This document shows positions 24,259 to 33,961 of a stretch of DNA of 64,000 nt, piece by piece. Position 1 is the stretch's first letter; every line of letters begins with the position of its first letter. The DNA is taken from positions 1,302,001-1,366,000 of the forward strand of contig NZ_CP015578.1 of assembly GCF_002139935.1 (NCBI RefSeq), read 5' to 3'. Position numbers and translations under genes: made by a program. The notes under the pieces are model-generated. The model ran no database searches, was not told where the DNA came from, and saw only the letters and a list, made by a program, of their open reading frames with translations. The DNA comes from Campylobacter lanienae NCTC 13004. GTDB taxonomy: Bacteria > Campylobacterota > Campylobacteria > Campylobacterales > Campylobacteraceae.

Positions 24259-26786
24259 ATCTCAGCCTTATTCTCTACTTCTTTATAACTCTCAATATAA
24301 TCGCCCTCTCTCATATCATTATAGCCTTCAATCCCTACGCCACACTCATAGCCCTTTGCTACCTCTTTAGCATCATCTTTAAAGCGTTTAAGTGAGCTGA
24401 TATTGCCTTCAAATACCACCACGCCATCACGGATAACACGAATTTTCGCACCCCTGCTAATAATACCTTCAGTCACCATACAGCCAGCGATTTGACCGAC
24501 TTTTGGTACATTTATAACTTGTCTAATCACTGCTTGACCAAGATCCTCTTCAGTGATAACTGGGCTCATAAGGCCACTTAATAAAGCCTTAACATCATCT
24601 AAAAGATTGTAAATTACATTATAGGTTTTGATCTCGACAGCTTTTTCTTTGGCTTTTTCTTTGATATCACCAGTTGGTCTGATATTAAATCCTAATATCA
24701 CGCAATTTTGACTAGCACTAGCTAGTGAAATATCGCTTTGAGTGATACCGCCTACACCAGAGTGGATAATGCTAACTTTAATCTCATCATTTCTAAGCTT
24801 CTCAAGACTAGCTTTAATAGCCTCTAATGAGCCTTGGACATCGGCTTTGATTATTACAGGGAGGTTTTTCAACTCGCCTTCTGCGATTTTGGCGCTTAAC
24901 TCATCTATTGTAACTTTTGTAGATTTACTTAACTCTTTTTGGCGTAGATACTCATATTTTTTCTGTGCGTATTCACGGGCTTCTTTATCGCTTTTTACGC
25001 TAATTAAAGTCTCACCAGCTTCAGGCACTTCGCTTAGACCTATTAATACCCCACACTCTCCTGGCTTAATAGCCTTTAAGCTTCGACCCTTATCATCGCT
25101 TAAAGCCCTTACTTTACCATACGCCACACCCGCAACTATAGTATCACCTACTTTTAGTGTGCCATTTTCAACAATCACAGTAGCCACTGGGCCACGGCCT
25201 TTTTGCAATGAACTCTCTATAATTGTAGCTTTGGCTTCTCTATTTGGATTGGCTTTTAGCTCTAAAATTTCAGCTTGTAAAAGCACTATTTCTAATAAAT
25301 CTTCTATCCCCATCCCCGTTTTTGCCGATACTGGGACAAACTCATAAGACCCACCCCACTCTGTAGGCATGATATCTAATTCAGCTAAACCACTTTTGAC
25401 CAAATCAGGATTAGCACTCTCTTTATCCATTTTGTTTATCGCTATAATAATTGGCACGCCCGCTGCCTTAGCGTGAGCTATCGCCTCCTTGGTTTGAGGT
25501 TTAACACCATCATCAGCAGCCACTACGATAATAACAATATCAGTAACACTAGCTCCCCTAGCTCTCATAGCAGTGAAGGCCTCATGCCCTGGCGTATCGA
25601 TAAATGTGATATTTTTGCCATTTTTTTCTACCATATATGCGCCAACATGTTGAGTGATACCACCGGCTTCACCACTTGCTACTCTGGAATTTTGAATATA
25701 ATCTAATAAGCTTGTCTTACCATGATCGACATGCCCCATTATCGTAACTACAGGCGCTCTAGGCTCGGAGTGTTGATCATCTTCGCCCTCATAAGCTTTG
25801 ACATAGTCAAATTCCTCTTGAGTATCTACAATATTAATCTCAATACCAAACTCAGCACCTAAAATTTCAATCTCATCTTCTTCTAAGAAGTCATTTTTGG
25901 TAGTCATCTTGCCAAGCATAAAAAGCTTACCAATAATCTCACTTGGGGATTTTTTGATCTTATCGGCAAATTCATATACTCTAATCTCTTTTGGTATATC
26001 GACACTAGTTATACTCTCATTTTGATTATCTTTGACCACTTTTTTATGTTTTTTACGGCTACTTCTTTGGATTCCGCCATCAAGATTAAAGCCACTATTT
26101 TGTGATTGCTTATATACATTTAATGGTTTTTTAATAGTTTGCTGTCTCTCTACCTCAATTGGTTTTATAGTCAAATCAGGCAAAATAACTACATTTTCAT
26201 CATCAATTACAATATCATCACCAAATTCGCTAAGCCCCATTAAATCAAGTTTTGATGAGCTCTCTTTTTTAGTGGCGTGGAATTGCTTTTTATCTTTTTT
26301 CTTCTTTTTTAAGCTCTCATCGCTACTGCCAAACATAGATTCTAATGCTTTATTATTGATTATAGATTGGCTAGGTTTTTGCTCTTTTGGTTGTTCATCC
26401 TTTTTCTTTTTGACGATGACTAAGCCTCTTCTTTTATTTAAACTAGAATTGCCTAAGGTCTGCTCTTTTGGCTCATTTTTTGGGCTTTCTTTTGGCTCAT
26501 TTTTTATATTTTTGGTATCTGTGATAGAAGATTTTGATTCTTCTTTTATATTTTTTTTGGCTTCTATCTCGCTTTTTACGGGTTGTTTTGGGGTAGGTTT
26601 TTTAACTGATGTCGCATCTGGGATTATGCCTGATTGGACATAATCATATAATTTTGCGGCGTCTTCTTGACTTACAGCACTTGAGACAGTAGTCACCGCA
26701 AAACCTAGCTCTTTTGCCTTCTCTAAAATTTTTTTAGATGATGAGCCTAGCTCTTTTGCTATTTCGTGAATTCTAACCTTTGCCAT
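24255..26786 (-). CDS. infB: translation initiation factor IF-2
   Basis: An 843-residue GTPase that places initiator tRNA on the 30S subunit. The N-terminus ([14 protein letters not shown]) is followed by a long Lys/Ser/Glu-rich variable region to about residue 330. The G domain has [14 protein letters not shown] (G1), DTPGHEAF (G3) and NKMDK (G4), and then come the beta-barrel and C2 fMet-tRNA-binding domains. The ATG lies inside the end of ylxR (14-base overlap). Confidence 0.97.
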   Translation of the reverse strand: MAKVRIHEIAKELGSSSKKILEKAKELGFAVTTVSSAVSQEDAAKLYDYVQSGIIPDATSVKKPTPKQPVKSEIEAKKNIKEESKSSITDTKNIKNEPKESPKNEPKEQTLGNSSLNKRRGLVIVKKKKDEQPKEQKPSQSIINNKALESMFGSSDESLKKKKKDKKQFHATKKESSSKLDLMGLSEFGDDIVIDDENVVILPDLTIKPIEVERQQTIKKPLNVYKQSQNSGFNLDGGIQRSSRKKHKKVVKDNQNESITSVDIPKEIRVYEFADKIKKSPSEIIGKLFMLGKMTTKNDFLEEDEIEILGAEFGIEINIVDTQEEFDYVKAYEGEDDQHSEPRAPVVTIMGHVDHGKTSLLDYIQNSRVASGEAGGITQHVGAYMVEKNGKNITFIDTPGHEAFTAMRARGASVTDIVIIVVAADDGVKPQTKEAIAHAKAAGVPIIIAINKMDKESANPDLVKSGLAELDIMPTEWGGSYEFVPVSAKTGMGIEDLLEIVLLQAEILELKANPNREAKATIIESSLQKGRGPVATVIVENGTLKVGDTIVAGVAYGKVRALSDDKGRSLKAIKPGECGVLIGLSEVPEAGETLISVKSDKEAREYAQKKYEYLRQKELSKSTKVTIDELSAKIAEGELKNLPVIIKADVQGSLEAIKASLEKLRNDEIKVSIIHSGVGGITQSDISLASASQNCVILGFNIRPTGDIKEKAKEKAVEIKTYNVIYNLLDDVKALLSGLMSPVITEEDLGQAVIRQVINVPKVGQIAGCMVTEGIISRGAKIRVIRDGVVVFEGNISSLKRFKDDAKEVAKGYECGVGIEGYNDMREGDYIESYKEVENKAEI

Positions 26787-27015
26787 TGACTATTATCTCC
26801 TTTAAATTTATACTATTTTTACCAAATTTTGTAAGTGGTTTTTTAAGCTCTTTTATATCTTTTTGGATACAATTTTCACAGATATAAAATGATCTGGCGT
26901 TACCTAAATTTAAGATTATTTCGCCATTTAATGATCGGAATTTATAAAGCTCTTTTTGGTAAAATCTGCCCTTGCAAACCACGCACATTCTAATAGGTTT
27001 ATGAAATTTTCTCAC
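26773..27015 (-). CDS. ylxR: YlxR-family (DUF448) nucleic-acid-binding protein, GTG start
   Basis: An 80-residue basic protein with the family opening [13 protein letters not shown] and a following YICENCI pair, so four cysteines could bind zinc as in the DUF448 fold. The family is almost always encoded just before infB. Its role is debated (RNA binding, RNase P subunit or regulator). The start is GTG at 27015. A TATAAT sits immediately upstream (27017-27022, minus), too close to serve this start unless the transcript is leaderless or a later codon is used. Confidence 0.8.
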   Translation of the reverse strand: MRKFHKPIRMCVVCKGRFYQKELYKFRSLNGEIILNLGNARSFYICENCIQKDIKELKKPLTKFGKNSINLKEIIVNGKG

Positions 27016-27040
27016 TATTATATCTTAGTTTTCTTTATTT

Positions 27041-27925
27041 TTAGCTTTTTATGCTAAATCCATCATTATCAATATCCAAAATTTTTATCTTAAATTTCGG
27101 AAACTCTTTTTCTAAAATTTCGGCTAAATTTTTAGCTCTATCTTGATAGGTTAAATTTAAAAAGCTTGAGCCACTTCCTGATAGTGTGCTCATCAAAGCA
27201 CCATTAGCATAAGCTATATCCCTAACCCTAAAAAGCTCTGGCAAAGCACTCATTCTACGCTCTTCGTGCATCTTATCGATACTAGCTAAACGCAAATTCT
27301 CATAATCTTTTTTGATAAAACAACTACTTAGATATGCTGCGTGGCTAAGGTTGCTTACGCATTCGCTCATCGTGTATTCTGCTGGTAGCTTGCTGCGACT
27401 TTGCTTTGTATTCATAGGCTCATTTGGTATCACCACCACGGCCTTTAAATTTGGATCGATATCAGCTTTTTGAGTATAGACTGATGAGTTGTGGATTATA
27501 TTAATAGTAAATCCACCCCATACGGCTGCTGATATATTATCAGGATGGCTCTCATACTTTAAAGCCCTATCTAAAATCACTCCACGATCTACCTTAAATC
27601 CTGCCATATAATAAGCCGCCGCAATAGCACCTACAATCACTGAGCTAGAGCTGCCAAGACCTCTTGAAAATGGGATATTATTGATAAAATTAAATTTATA
27701 ATTCAAGCTTTTAGCATTTAAATAAGTCATAGTTTCATTAAAAATATTTACAAATGTGTTATTTTTTTTTAACGAAATTTTATCGCTTCCTTCACCTGTG
27801 ATACTAATAGAGCTAATCTTTTGTTCTGTGATGCTAACTTCGTTATAAAGTTTTAAAGCTAAGCCCAAAGAGTCAAATCCAGGGCCTAAATTCGCACTTG
27901 TAGCGGGCGTAAATATCGTCATCAT
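27041..27925 (-). CDS. thrB: homoserine kinase
   Basis: A GHMP-family kinase (294 residues) that phosphorylates homoserine for threonine synthesis. It has the N-terminal FTPATSANLGPGFDSLGLAL block, the ATP loop PFSRGLGSSSSVIVGAI (about residues 86-102) and the C-terminal STLSGSGSSFLNL motif. Two adjacent ATG codons follow AGGAG; the second gives the better spacing. The gene contains a run of nine A (27762-27770 on the plus strand as T), a possible slippage site. Confidence 0.94.
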   Translation of the reverse strand: MMTIFTPATSANLGPGFDSLGLALKLYNEVSITEQKISSISITGEGSDKISLKKNNTFVNIFNETMTYLNAKSLNYKFNFINNIPFSRGLGSSSSVIVGAIAAAYYMAGFKVDRGVILDRALKYESHPDNISAAVWGGFTINIIHNSSVYTQKADIDPNLKAVVVIPNEPMNTKQSRSKLPAEYTMSECVSNLSHAAYLSSCFIKKDYENLRLASIDKMHEERRMSALPELFRVRDIAYANGALMSTLSGSGSSFLNLTYQDRAKNLAEILEKEFPKFKIKILDIDNDGFSIKS

Positions 27926-27931
27926 AATCTC

Positions 27932-28330
27932 CTAAACAGCATCTATAACATAATTTGGCAACGCATTAGCTATGAGCTTAAGGGCGCCCAAATTTTGCGG
28001 TAATTTAAGCTCGCAAGGCTCGATTTTGTCTAAGCTTATTTTGTTATTTTCAAAGACAAAGCTCATATTTTTATTTGCTCTAATTGGCTTAAAATCATTT
28101 AAGCTAAATCCATCAACTCCATAAAATTCAATATCACGACTCAAACAAAACACACAAATCGTAAGATAAGCCACCTTAAGTCCCATAAAGCTCCCAGGCC
28201 CATTAGCATAGATAATGCTATCTATCTCATATCTATTATCTAAATCGCTAATAATCTCTATTAGAGCTTGACTAGCCTTATCTTGACTTTCTATTTTTTC
28301 TATTAAATTTCCATCCAAATAGACACCCAC
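27932..28330 (-). CDS. tsaB: TsaB-like tRNA threonylcarbamoyladenosine protein, true start not canonical
   Basis: TsaB partners TsaD (encoded at 55169-56167) in making t6A on ANN-decoding tRNAs. The hallmark YANGPGSFMGLKVAY block (about residues 41-55 from GTG) is present; the total is short, as in other Campylobacter. The first canonical start (GTG at 28330) would cut off the essential first beta strand. The frame is open upstream to the lpxC stop and reads I-K-K-I-D-I-L-V-I-C-L-S-S-P, which is exactly the missing TsaB N-terminus. It has no ATG, GTG or TTG, so initiation probably uses ATA at 28378 or ATT at 28369. Confidence 0.75.
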   Translation of the reverse strand: MGVYLDGNLIEKIESQDKASQALIEIISDLDNRYEIDSIIYANGPGSFMGLKVAYLTICVFCLSRDIEFYGVDGFSLNDFKPIRANKNMSFVFENNKISLDKIEPCELKLPQNLGALKLIANALPNYVIDAV

Positions 28331-28374
28331 AAGAAGTGGTGAGCTAAGGCAGATAACTAATATATCAATCTTTT

Positions 28375-29259
28375 TTATGCGAAGGCCTTTTCATACTCTT
28401 TTTGACTCTCTTGGCTTAGAGTTACTATCTCATAATTTTTCTCATCACTTAATAAGGCTAAGGTTAGCTTGTGATTTAGATCGTGACTTCCAGCATAAGC
28501 CTCATAATCCCCAATCATAGGCGCCCCAAGAAGGCTAATATCCCCAATAGCATCTAAAATTTTATGTCGGACAAATTCATCTTCAAATCTCAATCCTTCA
28601 GGATTTAAGATCTTAGCACCATCTATCACAACAGCATTATCAAGGCTACCACCAAGTGCTAATCCCATTGAATTTAGCTTTTGAACATCTTGTAAAAATC
28701 CAAAAGTCCTAGCCCTTGCTATTTGATTTATAAAATTAGCTTTACTAAACTCAAAAGTGTAACTTTGTAAGCCTATTACTGGATTTTCAAATTTAATTGT
28801 ATAGTTAAATTTGGGATTGATTGATGGGGTGAGTTTGACATATTTATCACCCTCTCTTACCTCTACTTCTCGCTTGACTACTATCACCTTTTTATCAGCT
28901 TCTAGCTCTACTACACCGGCTTCATCTAGCATCATACAAAAGCTAATAGCACTACCATCCATCACCGGCACCTCATTAGCATCTAAAACAATTCTGATAT
29001 TGTCAATTCCATAGCTATTTATAGCGCTCATCAAATGCTCTATAGTAGATACTCTAGCCTTATCATTGCCTATTACGGTTGCCATTTGCGTATTTAGCAC
29101 GCTACTTGGCTCAGCTTTAAAGCTTGTAGCTTTATCACTTCTATAAAAGACAATACCGCTATTAGCCTCCAAAGGCTCTAATATAAGCTTAATTGGCTCA
29201 CCTTTATGAAGACCTATACCGACTCCTTCTACTCTTTTTCCTATAGTTCTTTGTTTCAC
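28375..29259 (-). CDS. lpxC: UDP-3-O-acyl-N-acetylglucosamine deacetylase
   Basis: LpxC catalyses the committed step of lipid A synthesis, removing the N-acetyl group with a zinc ion. STIEHLMSAINSYGIDN and the later HKILDAIGD and GSHDLNHKL blocks give the zinc and catalytic His/Asp residues. I choose GTG at 29259: AAGGA is 5 bases upstream and the protein then begins VKQRTIGKRVEGVGIGLHKG as in relatives. The frame extends seven codons further to a TTG with no ribosome site. The product has about 294 residues. Confidence 0.94.
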   Translation of the reverse strand: MKQRTIGKRVEGVGIGLHKGEPIKLILEPLEANSGIVFYRSDKATSFKAEPSSVLNTQMATVIGNDKARVSTIEHLMSAINSYGIDNIRIVLDANEVPVMDGSAISFCMMLDEAGVVELEADKKVIVVKREVEVREGDKYVKLTPSINPKFNYTIKFENPVIGLQSYTFEFSKANFINQIARARTFGFLQDVQKLNSMGLALGGSLDNAVVIDGAKILNPEGLRFEDEFVRHKILDAIGDISLLGAPMIGDYEAYAGSHDLNHKLTLALLSDEKNYEIVTLSQESQKEYEKAFA

Positions 29260-29295
29260 GATATTCCTTAAATTTAGCAAATTAAAATTTTAAAT

Positions 29296-30645
29296 TTAGC
29301 CTTTTATCGCCTTTTTGGCCGTGTTTAAAACATCATATATATTATCTTGTAACCACTTTTTATCCATCCACTCTTCAGGTCTCACCTCGATACCTTGGAT
29401 AATAACCCCAAAATGCAAGTGATCTCCAAGTGCTAGGCCAGTTGTTCCAGTTTTGCCTATTATATGCTTTGCTCCGATATGCTCGCCAGCCTTTACTGAT
29501 GTCTCATTACAATGCCCATAAAGGGTATAAAGCCCAAATCCGTGATATAAGATTATATTCTCACCATATATTCCATTTAACTCATTAAATGCCACAAACG
29601 CAGGATTGTTAGTAGCCATCACAGCCATTGCCGTACTAGCTAGATCAAGCCCCATATGCCAGCTCTCACTCACTCTATTGCCTTCATAAGTAAAAAACCT
29701 ATGATCCCCAAAACTCGCCACCGCAGCGCCATTTCTAAGCGGATAAAACGGCTCTATATAAAAGCTCTCTATAATCTCTTCAGGCACCGCAGATGTGACC
29801 TTACGAATGATATTTTCGTTTGATTCTCTTAAGGTTTCATTGACAAATTTAAATTTATCCAACCTGCCTAAATCGGCGTAATTTGGCGCATATTGATTAG
29901 CTAATTCATCTATCTTGCCGTCTAAAAATTTATCGCTTAAAGCGATTATAGATTCTTTATATTTGCGATCTTGTAGATAGTATCCGATATTGGATATTGC
30001 TCTATTGCCGGCTTTGTCTATAGCGATTATTTTGGCATTAAAGCTTGGATTTTGGATATCCCACGCTACCAAAGAGGCCCAGTAGCCATCTTTTATAAAT
30101 TTGGTTGGCTTAAATATATGCTTATCACTTTGTATATATAGCTCATTTAAATTCTCATCAACAGCCCTAAATACCACAACCGCTGAGCCGCCTTTGGTTA
30201 TCTTATAAGATTGGTTTATTATCTGGATTTGTGGGGTTTTGTTATCAATTATTAAATTTACACTCTTAACTGCTTTATTTCCACCAAAAATATTAAAATC
30301 TTTAGCTTCAATTGTGAGTTTATAAATTTGATTTTTATCCAAAATCAGCTCTCTTGGCAACTTTAAACTAAGCTCCAAGCGAGTTTTTGGCTCATTAATA
30401 CTCTGATCTAATATAATCTTAGTTGAATTCGCATCTGATAATGAAATTTTAACCGACTCTAAAGCTGAATTGTCTGTGATATTTAGATCAATTGGGGATT
30501 TTTGATTCCAGTAAATTTCATCTTTTATAGATATTTTTGGCGATTCATTATCTGTAAAATTTGATCCCAAAAGATTTATAATAGCAAATGCCAAACCTAT
30601 AAAAATTATAGCAAATATAAAAGTTTTAACCCTTGAGCCTCTCAC
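29296..30645 (-). CDS. M23-family peptidoglycan endopeptidase, membrane-anchored
   Basis: A 449-residue protein with one N-terminal membrane anchor (about residues 8-25) and a periplasmic region with Ig-like beta strands (about 35-230). The C-terminal LytM/M23 domain carries HMGLD near residue 332 and the HLHFG motif near residue 411, the zinc and catalytic residues, so it should be active. Such enzymes cut peptide cross-links and shape the helical cell. GTG start behind AAGGA. It sits between tyrA and lpxC as in C. jejuni. Confidence 0.88.
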   Translation of the reverse strand: MRGSRVKTFIFAIIFIGLAFAIINLLGSNFTDNESPKISIKDEIYWNQKSPIDLNITDNSALESVKISLSDANSTKIILDQSINEPKTRLELSLKLPRELILDKNQIYKLTIEAKDFNIFGGNKAVKSVNLIIDNKTPQIQIINQSYKITKGGSAVVVFRAVDENLNELYIQSDKHIFKPTKFIKDGYWASLVAWDIQNPSFNAKIIAIDKAGNRAISNIGYYLQDRKYKESIIALSDKFLDGKIDELANQYAPNYADLGRLDKFKFVNETLRESNENIIRKVTSAVPEEIIESFYIEPFYPLRNGAAVASFGDHRFFTYEGNRVSESWHMGLDLASTAMAVMATNNPAFVAFNELNGIYGENIILYHGFGLYTLYGHCNETSVKAGEHIGAKHIIGKTGTTGLALGDHLHFGVIIQGIEVRPEEWMDKKWLQDNIYDVLNTAKKAIKG

Positions 30646-30709
30646 GCTTTATCCTTAAAAATAAATTAAATATCCGAATTTTATCAAAATAAATTCAATA
30701 AATGGTATC

Positions 30710-31540
30710 TTAGAGTATCTGCCTTAACTCACCTGCTGCTTCCATCCACTCTTTTAGCTCATCCCATTTCTCATCTTTAATCATATTTTCACAAATTTCA
30801 AGCTCTTTTTTAAACGCCGTAATCGCTTCTAATAGATTATCTTTATTTTGTTTAAAGATATCGCTCCACATTTGCGGATTGGATTTTGCTATCCTTGCCA
30901 TACCGCTAAAACTCCCACCAGCTAAAAGCAAAATATTTCGCTTATCTTCTTCTTTTAGAGTTGAATTGACCAAACTATAGCTAATAACATGCGGTAAATG
31001 CGAGATAATCCCCACATGATGATCGTGGCTTTTTGAGTCCATAAATACTATTTTCATCCCAGCATGGCTTAATATCTCAACTGCTCTTTTGACATGAAAT
31101 TCACTAGCATTTTTATCATCACACACCACAACCACAGCGCCATTTAATAAGGTTTTAAAAGCAGCCCTTGGCCCTGAATTTTCAGTCCCAGCCATAGGGT
31201 GAGCCGCTACAAAATTATTGCGAATTTCAATAGGACAAGAGCGGAGAATCTGCGCTTTTGTAGAGCCTAAATCCACAATTGTAGTGCTTTTTGGGATATC
31301 TTTTAAATCACGCATCACTTTGATAATCGCCTCAACAGGAATAGCCAAAAATATCATATCACAGCTCTTTTTCATCTCTTCAAAGCTGATTATATCATCA
31401 ACTAAACCTAAATTTAAAGCCTCTTTTTCATTATCTTTATTTAGATCATAGCCACTAACTCTAGATATTAATTTCATATCTTTTAACGCTAGGCCTAAAG
31501 AGCCGCCAATAAGCCCAAGTCCGATTATTCCTACATGCAT
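30710..31540 (-). CDS. tyrA: prephenate dehydrogenase
   Basis: TyrA oxidises prephenate to 4-hydroxyphenylpyruvate with NAD, the route to tyrosine. The 276-residue protein opens with GIIGLGLIGGSLGLAL (Rossmann loop) and has the conserved AAHPMAGTENSGPRAA block (about residues 113-128) and SHLPHVISYSLV. AAGGAAAT lies before the ATG and TATAAT is at 31567-31572. It leads the leftward group with the M23 peptidase and lpxC. Confidence 0.93.
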   Translation of the reverse strand: MHVGIIGLGLIGGSLGLALKDMKLISRVSGYDLNKDNEKEALNLGLVDDIISFEEMKKSCDMIFLAIPVEAIIKVMRDLKDIPKSTTIVDLGSTKAQILRSCPIEIRNNFVAAHPMAGTENSGPRAAFKTLLNGAVVVVCDDKNASEFHVKRAVEILSHAGMKIVFMDSKSHDHHVGIISHLPHVISYSLVNSTLKEEDKRNILLLAGGSFSGMARIAKSNPQMWSDIFKQNKDNLLEAITAFKKELEICENMIKDEKWDELKEWMEAAGELRQIL

Positions 31541-31566
31541 AATATTTCCTTGATTTTTAGCCCAAG

Positions 31567-31572
31567 ATTATA
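31567..31572 (-). promoter_or_regulatory. -10 box of tyrA and downstream genes
   Basis: Minus strand TATAAT preceded by GA, 27 bases upstream of the tyrA ATG. The spacing to the start and the AAGGAAAT ribosome site is typical for this window. Confidence 0.6.
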
Positions 31573-31665
31573 TCTAAATTTAACCTAAAATAGTATTTAA
31601 TAATTCAAATGTTAATCAATTTATGATACTATTTCCAAAGCAATTTTATAAGTAGGTAAATTTAT

Positions 31666-33936
31666 ATGAAAAAAGCAGTAATCTCAAGCTTTATTATGGT
31701 CGCTTCTATGAATGCTATACAGATCCAAAGCATCAAATTTAACGGACTTTTACACTTATCAGATGAGAGTGCATCTGATATTAGCGGACTTAAGGTTGGT
31801 AGCGAATTTAATGATGAAATCGCCAATAAAGCTATTATAAATTTATATAAACAAGGCTATTTTGAAAATATCTATATTGAAGAAAATGATGGCAATATCG
31901 TAGTAAATTTAAGCGAAAAGCCAGTAATTGCTAAAATCGATATAAACGGCGTTGTTACCAATGATCAAAAGGCAATTGAGCAAATAATCGATATCAAAAA
32001 AGGTCAAATGTATGATGAGTTTGCCCTAAATAACACCAAAATTAGAATTCGCCAATTTTATGAAGCTCGTGGATATTTCGATACTGTCGTAACTACAGAT
32101 ATCGCTCCAATTAATGAAAATAAAAACTCTCTTCACATTACACTTACCGTAAATCGTGGCGAAAATATCACCATTGAAAATATTCATTTAATCGGCTCAG
32201 ATGCTCTTGACTACTCAGATATTGAGCCTGTGGTGGCAAATAAAAGTCGTGAATTTATGGGCTGGATGTGGGGTTTAAATGATGGCAAGGTTAAAATTTA
32301 TGAATTAGCTAATGATAGCCAAAATATCCATAACGAATATCTCAAAAAAGGCTATCTAGACGCTAGTGTATCAGCGCCTAGCTTAAATGCTTATTTTGAT
32401 AATTATAAGGCAGATTTGTTATACTACATTAATGAGGGTGAAGTTTATAAAACTGGTAATATATCTATAAATGCACCTGAATTTTTAGAGCTTGATAGCG
32501 ATGAGATTATCAGTGATTTTAAGCTACAAAAAGGCGATATTTTAAATTCAACCAAGATGAAAGCAGATGCTAGCAAACTTGAAGATTTGGTGGCAGATAA
32601 GGGTTTTGCTTATGTTAAAGTCTATCCACGCACCAACAAAAATAGCGATTTCACAGCTGATATAATCTATGATGTGATCCCTGAAGAAAAGGTCTATATA
32701 AGAAATGTTATAATCAGCGGAAATGACCGCACAGCTGATCGGATAATAAGGCGTGAATTATACCTAACTGAAGGAAATTTATACAACAAAACTGATTTAA
32801 TAGATTCTAAAAACGCCCTAAAAAGAAGCGGATATTTTGAAGATGTCCAAATCATAGAAAAGCGTATAGATAAAGATCAAATAGACCTAGAAGTAGCAGT
32901 CAAAGAGACAACAACTGGTAGCATTGTAGGCGGTATAGGATATGGTAGCACCGATGGGCTTTTATTAAATGCTGGTGTGAGCGACGCAAATATCTTTGGG
33001 ACAGGGTATAAAGGTAGCATTATGGTAGATAAAAGCGACGATACTCTAAGTGGCAATATAAATTTAACCAACCCAAGAGTAAATGACTCACTATATAGTC
33101 TAGGTGGAGGAATCTTTGCTAATGACTATAGCTGGGATGACTATGATGAGCAAAATTATGGTGCTAATATCATCGGTGGTAGGCAGATTGGAAGATATGT
33201 AAATGTATATCTAACTTATCAAATAGAAAGAAGCGATATAGAAGGATTGGATGAATTCTATAAAGAGGCTGGATACCAAAACGGCGTAAATATCAAAAGC
33301 TCTCTAACTCCAAGCATTACATTTAATAACACAGATGATTACTATATCCCACGAAGTGGATTTATCGCATCAACTAGCTTTGAGTATGCTGGTCTTGGTG
33401 GCGATATGGAATTTTTAAAGAACAGAACTACATTTAATGCCTATCAAGGCCTACAAGAATACATAAATATGGATCTTATATTAAGATATAAATCTGGATT
33501 TGGGTATATATTTAACGATGATAGCGAGAAACTCCCAATCAATGAAAAGCTATTTTTAGGTGGGATTAACTCCGTTAGGGGATATGAGAGCAGATCCATC
33601 ACCCCTAAGAAAAATATATGTAACCCAAAAACAAATAATGGCGGTATAATTCCTGGTTGTAAGATGGTAGAAACTGGTGGCAAAATTAGCTTTAATAACT
33701 CATTTGAGCTTAGCTTCCCTATCATTAATCGCCTTAAAATGCGTGGGGTGCTATTTTATGATTATGGTATGATCGGCAATAGCGATATCAATGATATCAA
33801 GCGATCTAGTGCTGGTGCTGGGATAGAGTGGATGACGCCTATTGGGCCTTTACAGCTATTCTACGCTCAAGCTCTTGATGACAAAGAGGGCGATGAAACT
33901 AGCAGTTTTGAATTTACAATTGGTAGAAGATTTTAG
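31666..33936 (+). CDS. bamA: outer membrane protein assembly factor BamA
   Basis: BamA inserts beta-barrel proteins into the outer membrane. A signal peptide (about residues 1-17) precedes a POTRA region to roughly residue 420, with repeated GD/G-x(n)-KGY-type units such as LYKQGYFENIYI and FYEARGYFDTVV. The C-terminal 16-strand barrel includes the lid-lock GGINSVRGYESRS near residue 640 and ends in a terminal Phe (TIGRRF), the barrel targeting signal. The length of 756 residues is normal. It is divergent from tyrA with a possible TATGAT -10 at 31622-31627. Confidence 0.95.
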   Translation: MKKAVISSFIMVASMNAIQIQSIKFNGLLHLSDESASDISGLKVGSEFNDEIANKAIINLYKQGYFENIYIEENDGNIVVNLSEKPVIAKIDINGVVTNDQKAIEQIIDIKKGQMYDEFALNNTKIRIRQFYEARGYFDTVVTTDIAPINENKNSLHITLTVNRGENITIENIHLIGSDALDYSDIEPVVANKSREFMGWMWGLNDGKVKIYELANDSQNIHNEYLKKGYLDASVSAPSLNAYFDNYKADLLYYINEGEVYKTGNISINAPEFLELDSDEIISDFKLQKGDILNSTKMKADASKLEDLVADKGFAYVKVYPRTNKNSDFTADIIYDVIPEEKVYIRNVIISGNDRTADRIIRRELYLTEGNLYNKTDLIDSKNALKRSGYFEDVQIIEKRIDKDQIDLEVAVKETTTGSIVGGIGYGSTDGLLLNAGVSDANIFGTGYKGSIMVDKSDDTLSGNINLTNPRVNDSLYSLGGGIFANDYSWDDYDEQNYGANIIGGRQIGRYVNVYLTYQIERSDIEGLDEFYKEAGYQNGVNIKSSLTPSITFNNTDDYYIPRSGFIASTSFEYAGLGGDMEFLKNRTTFNAYQGLQEYINMDLILRYKSGFGYIFNDDSEKLPINEKLFLGGINSVRGYESRSITPKKNICNPKTNNGGIIPGCKMVETGGKISFNNSFELSFPIINRLKMRGVLFYDYGMIGNSDINDIKRSSAGAGIEWMTPIGPLQLFYAQALDDKEGDETSSFEFTIGRRF

Positions 33937-33938
33937 CT

Positions 33939-33960
33939 GAATTTGGCTTAGGCCAAATTC
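33939..33960. terminator. hairpin between convergent bamA and the Ppx/GppA gene
   Basis: GAATTTGGC and GCCAAATTC form a 9-bp perfect stem with a TTAG loop in the 25-base gap between the two stop codons. It lacks a clear T-run on either side, so it may act weakly in both directions. Confidence 0.55.
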
Positions 33961-33961
33961 A

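Noticed and set aside
27017-27022. TATAAT directly before ylxR as its promoter
   Set aside because: It would start transcription inside the gene; kept only as a remark because no later start has a ribosome site.
27762-27770. Run of nine T in thrB (A in the coding strand) as a phase-variable tract
   Set aside because: The reading frame encodes an ordinary Lys-Lys-Asn stretch in a housekeeping enzyme, and runs of nine A/T are common in this AT-rich genome.
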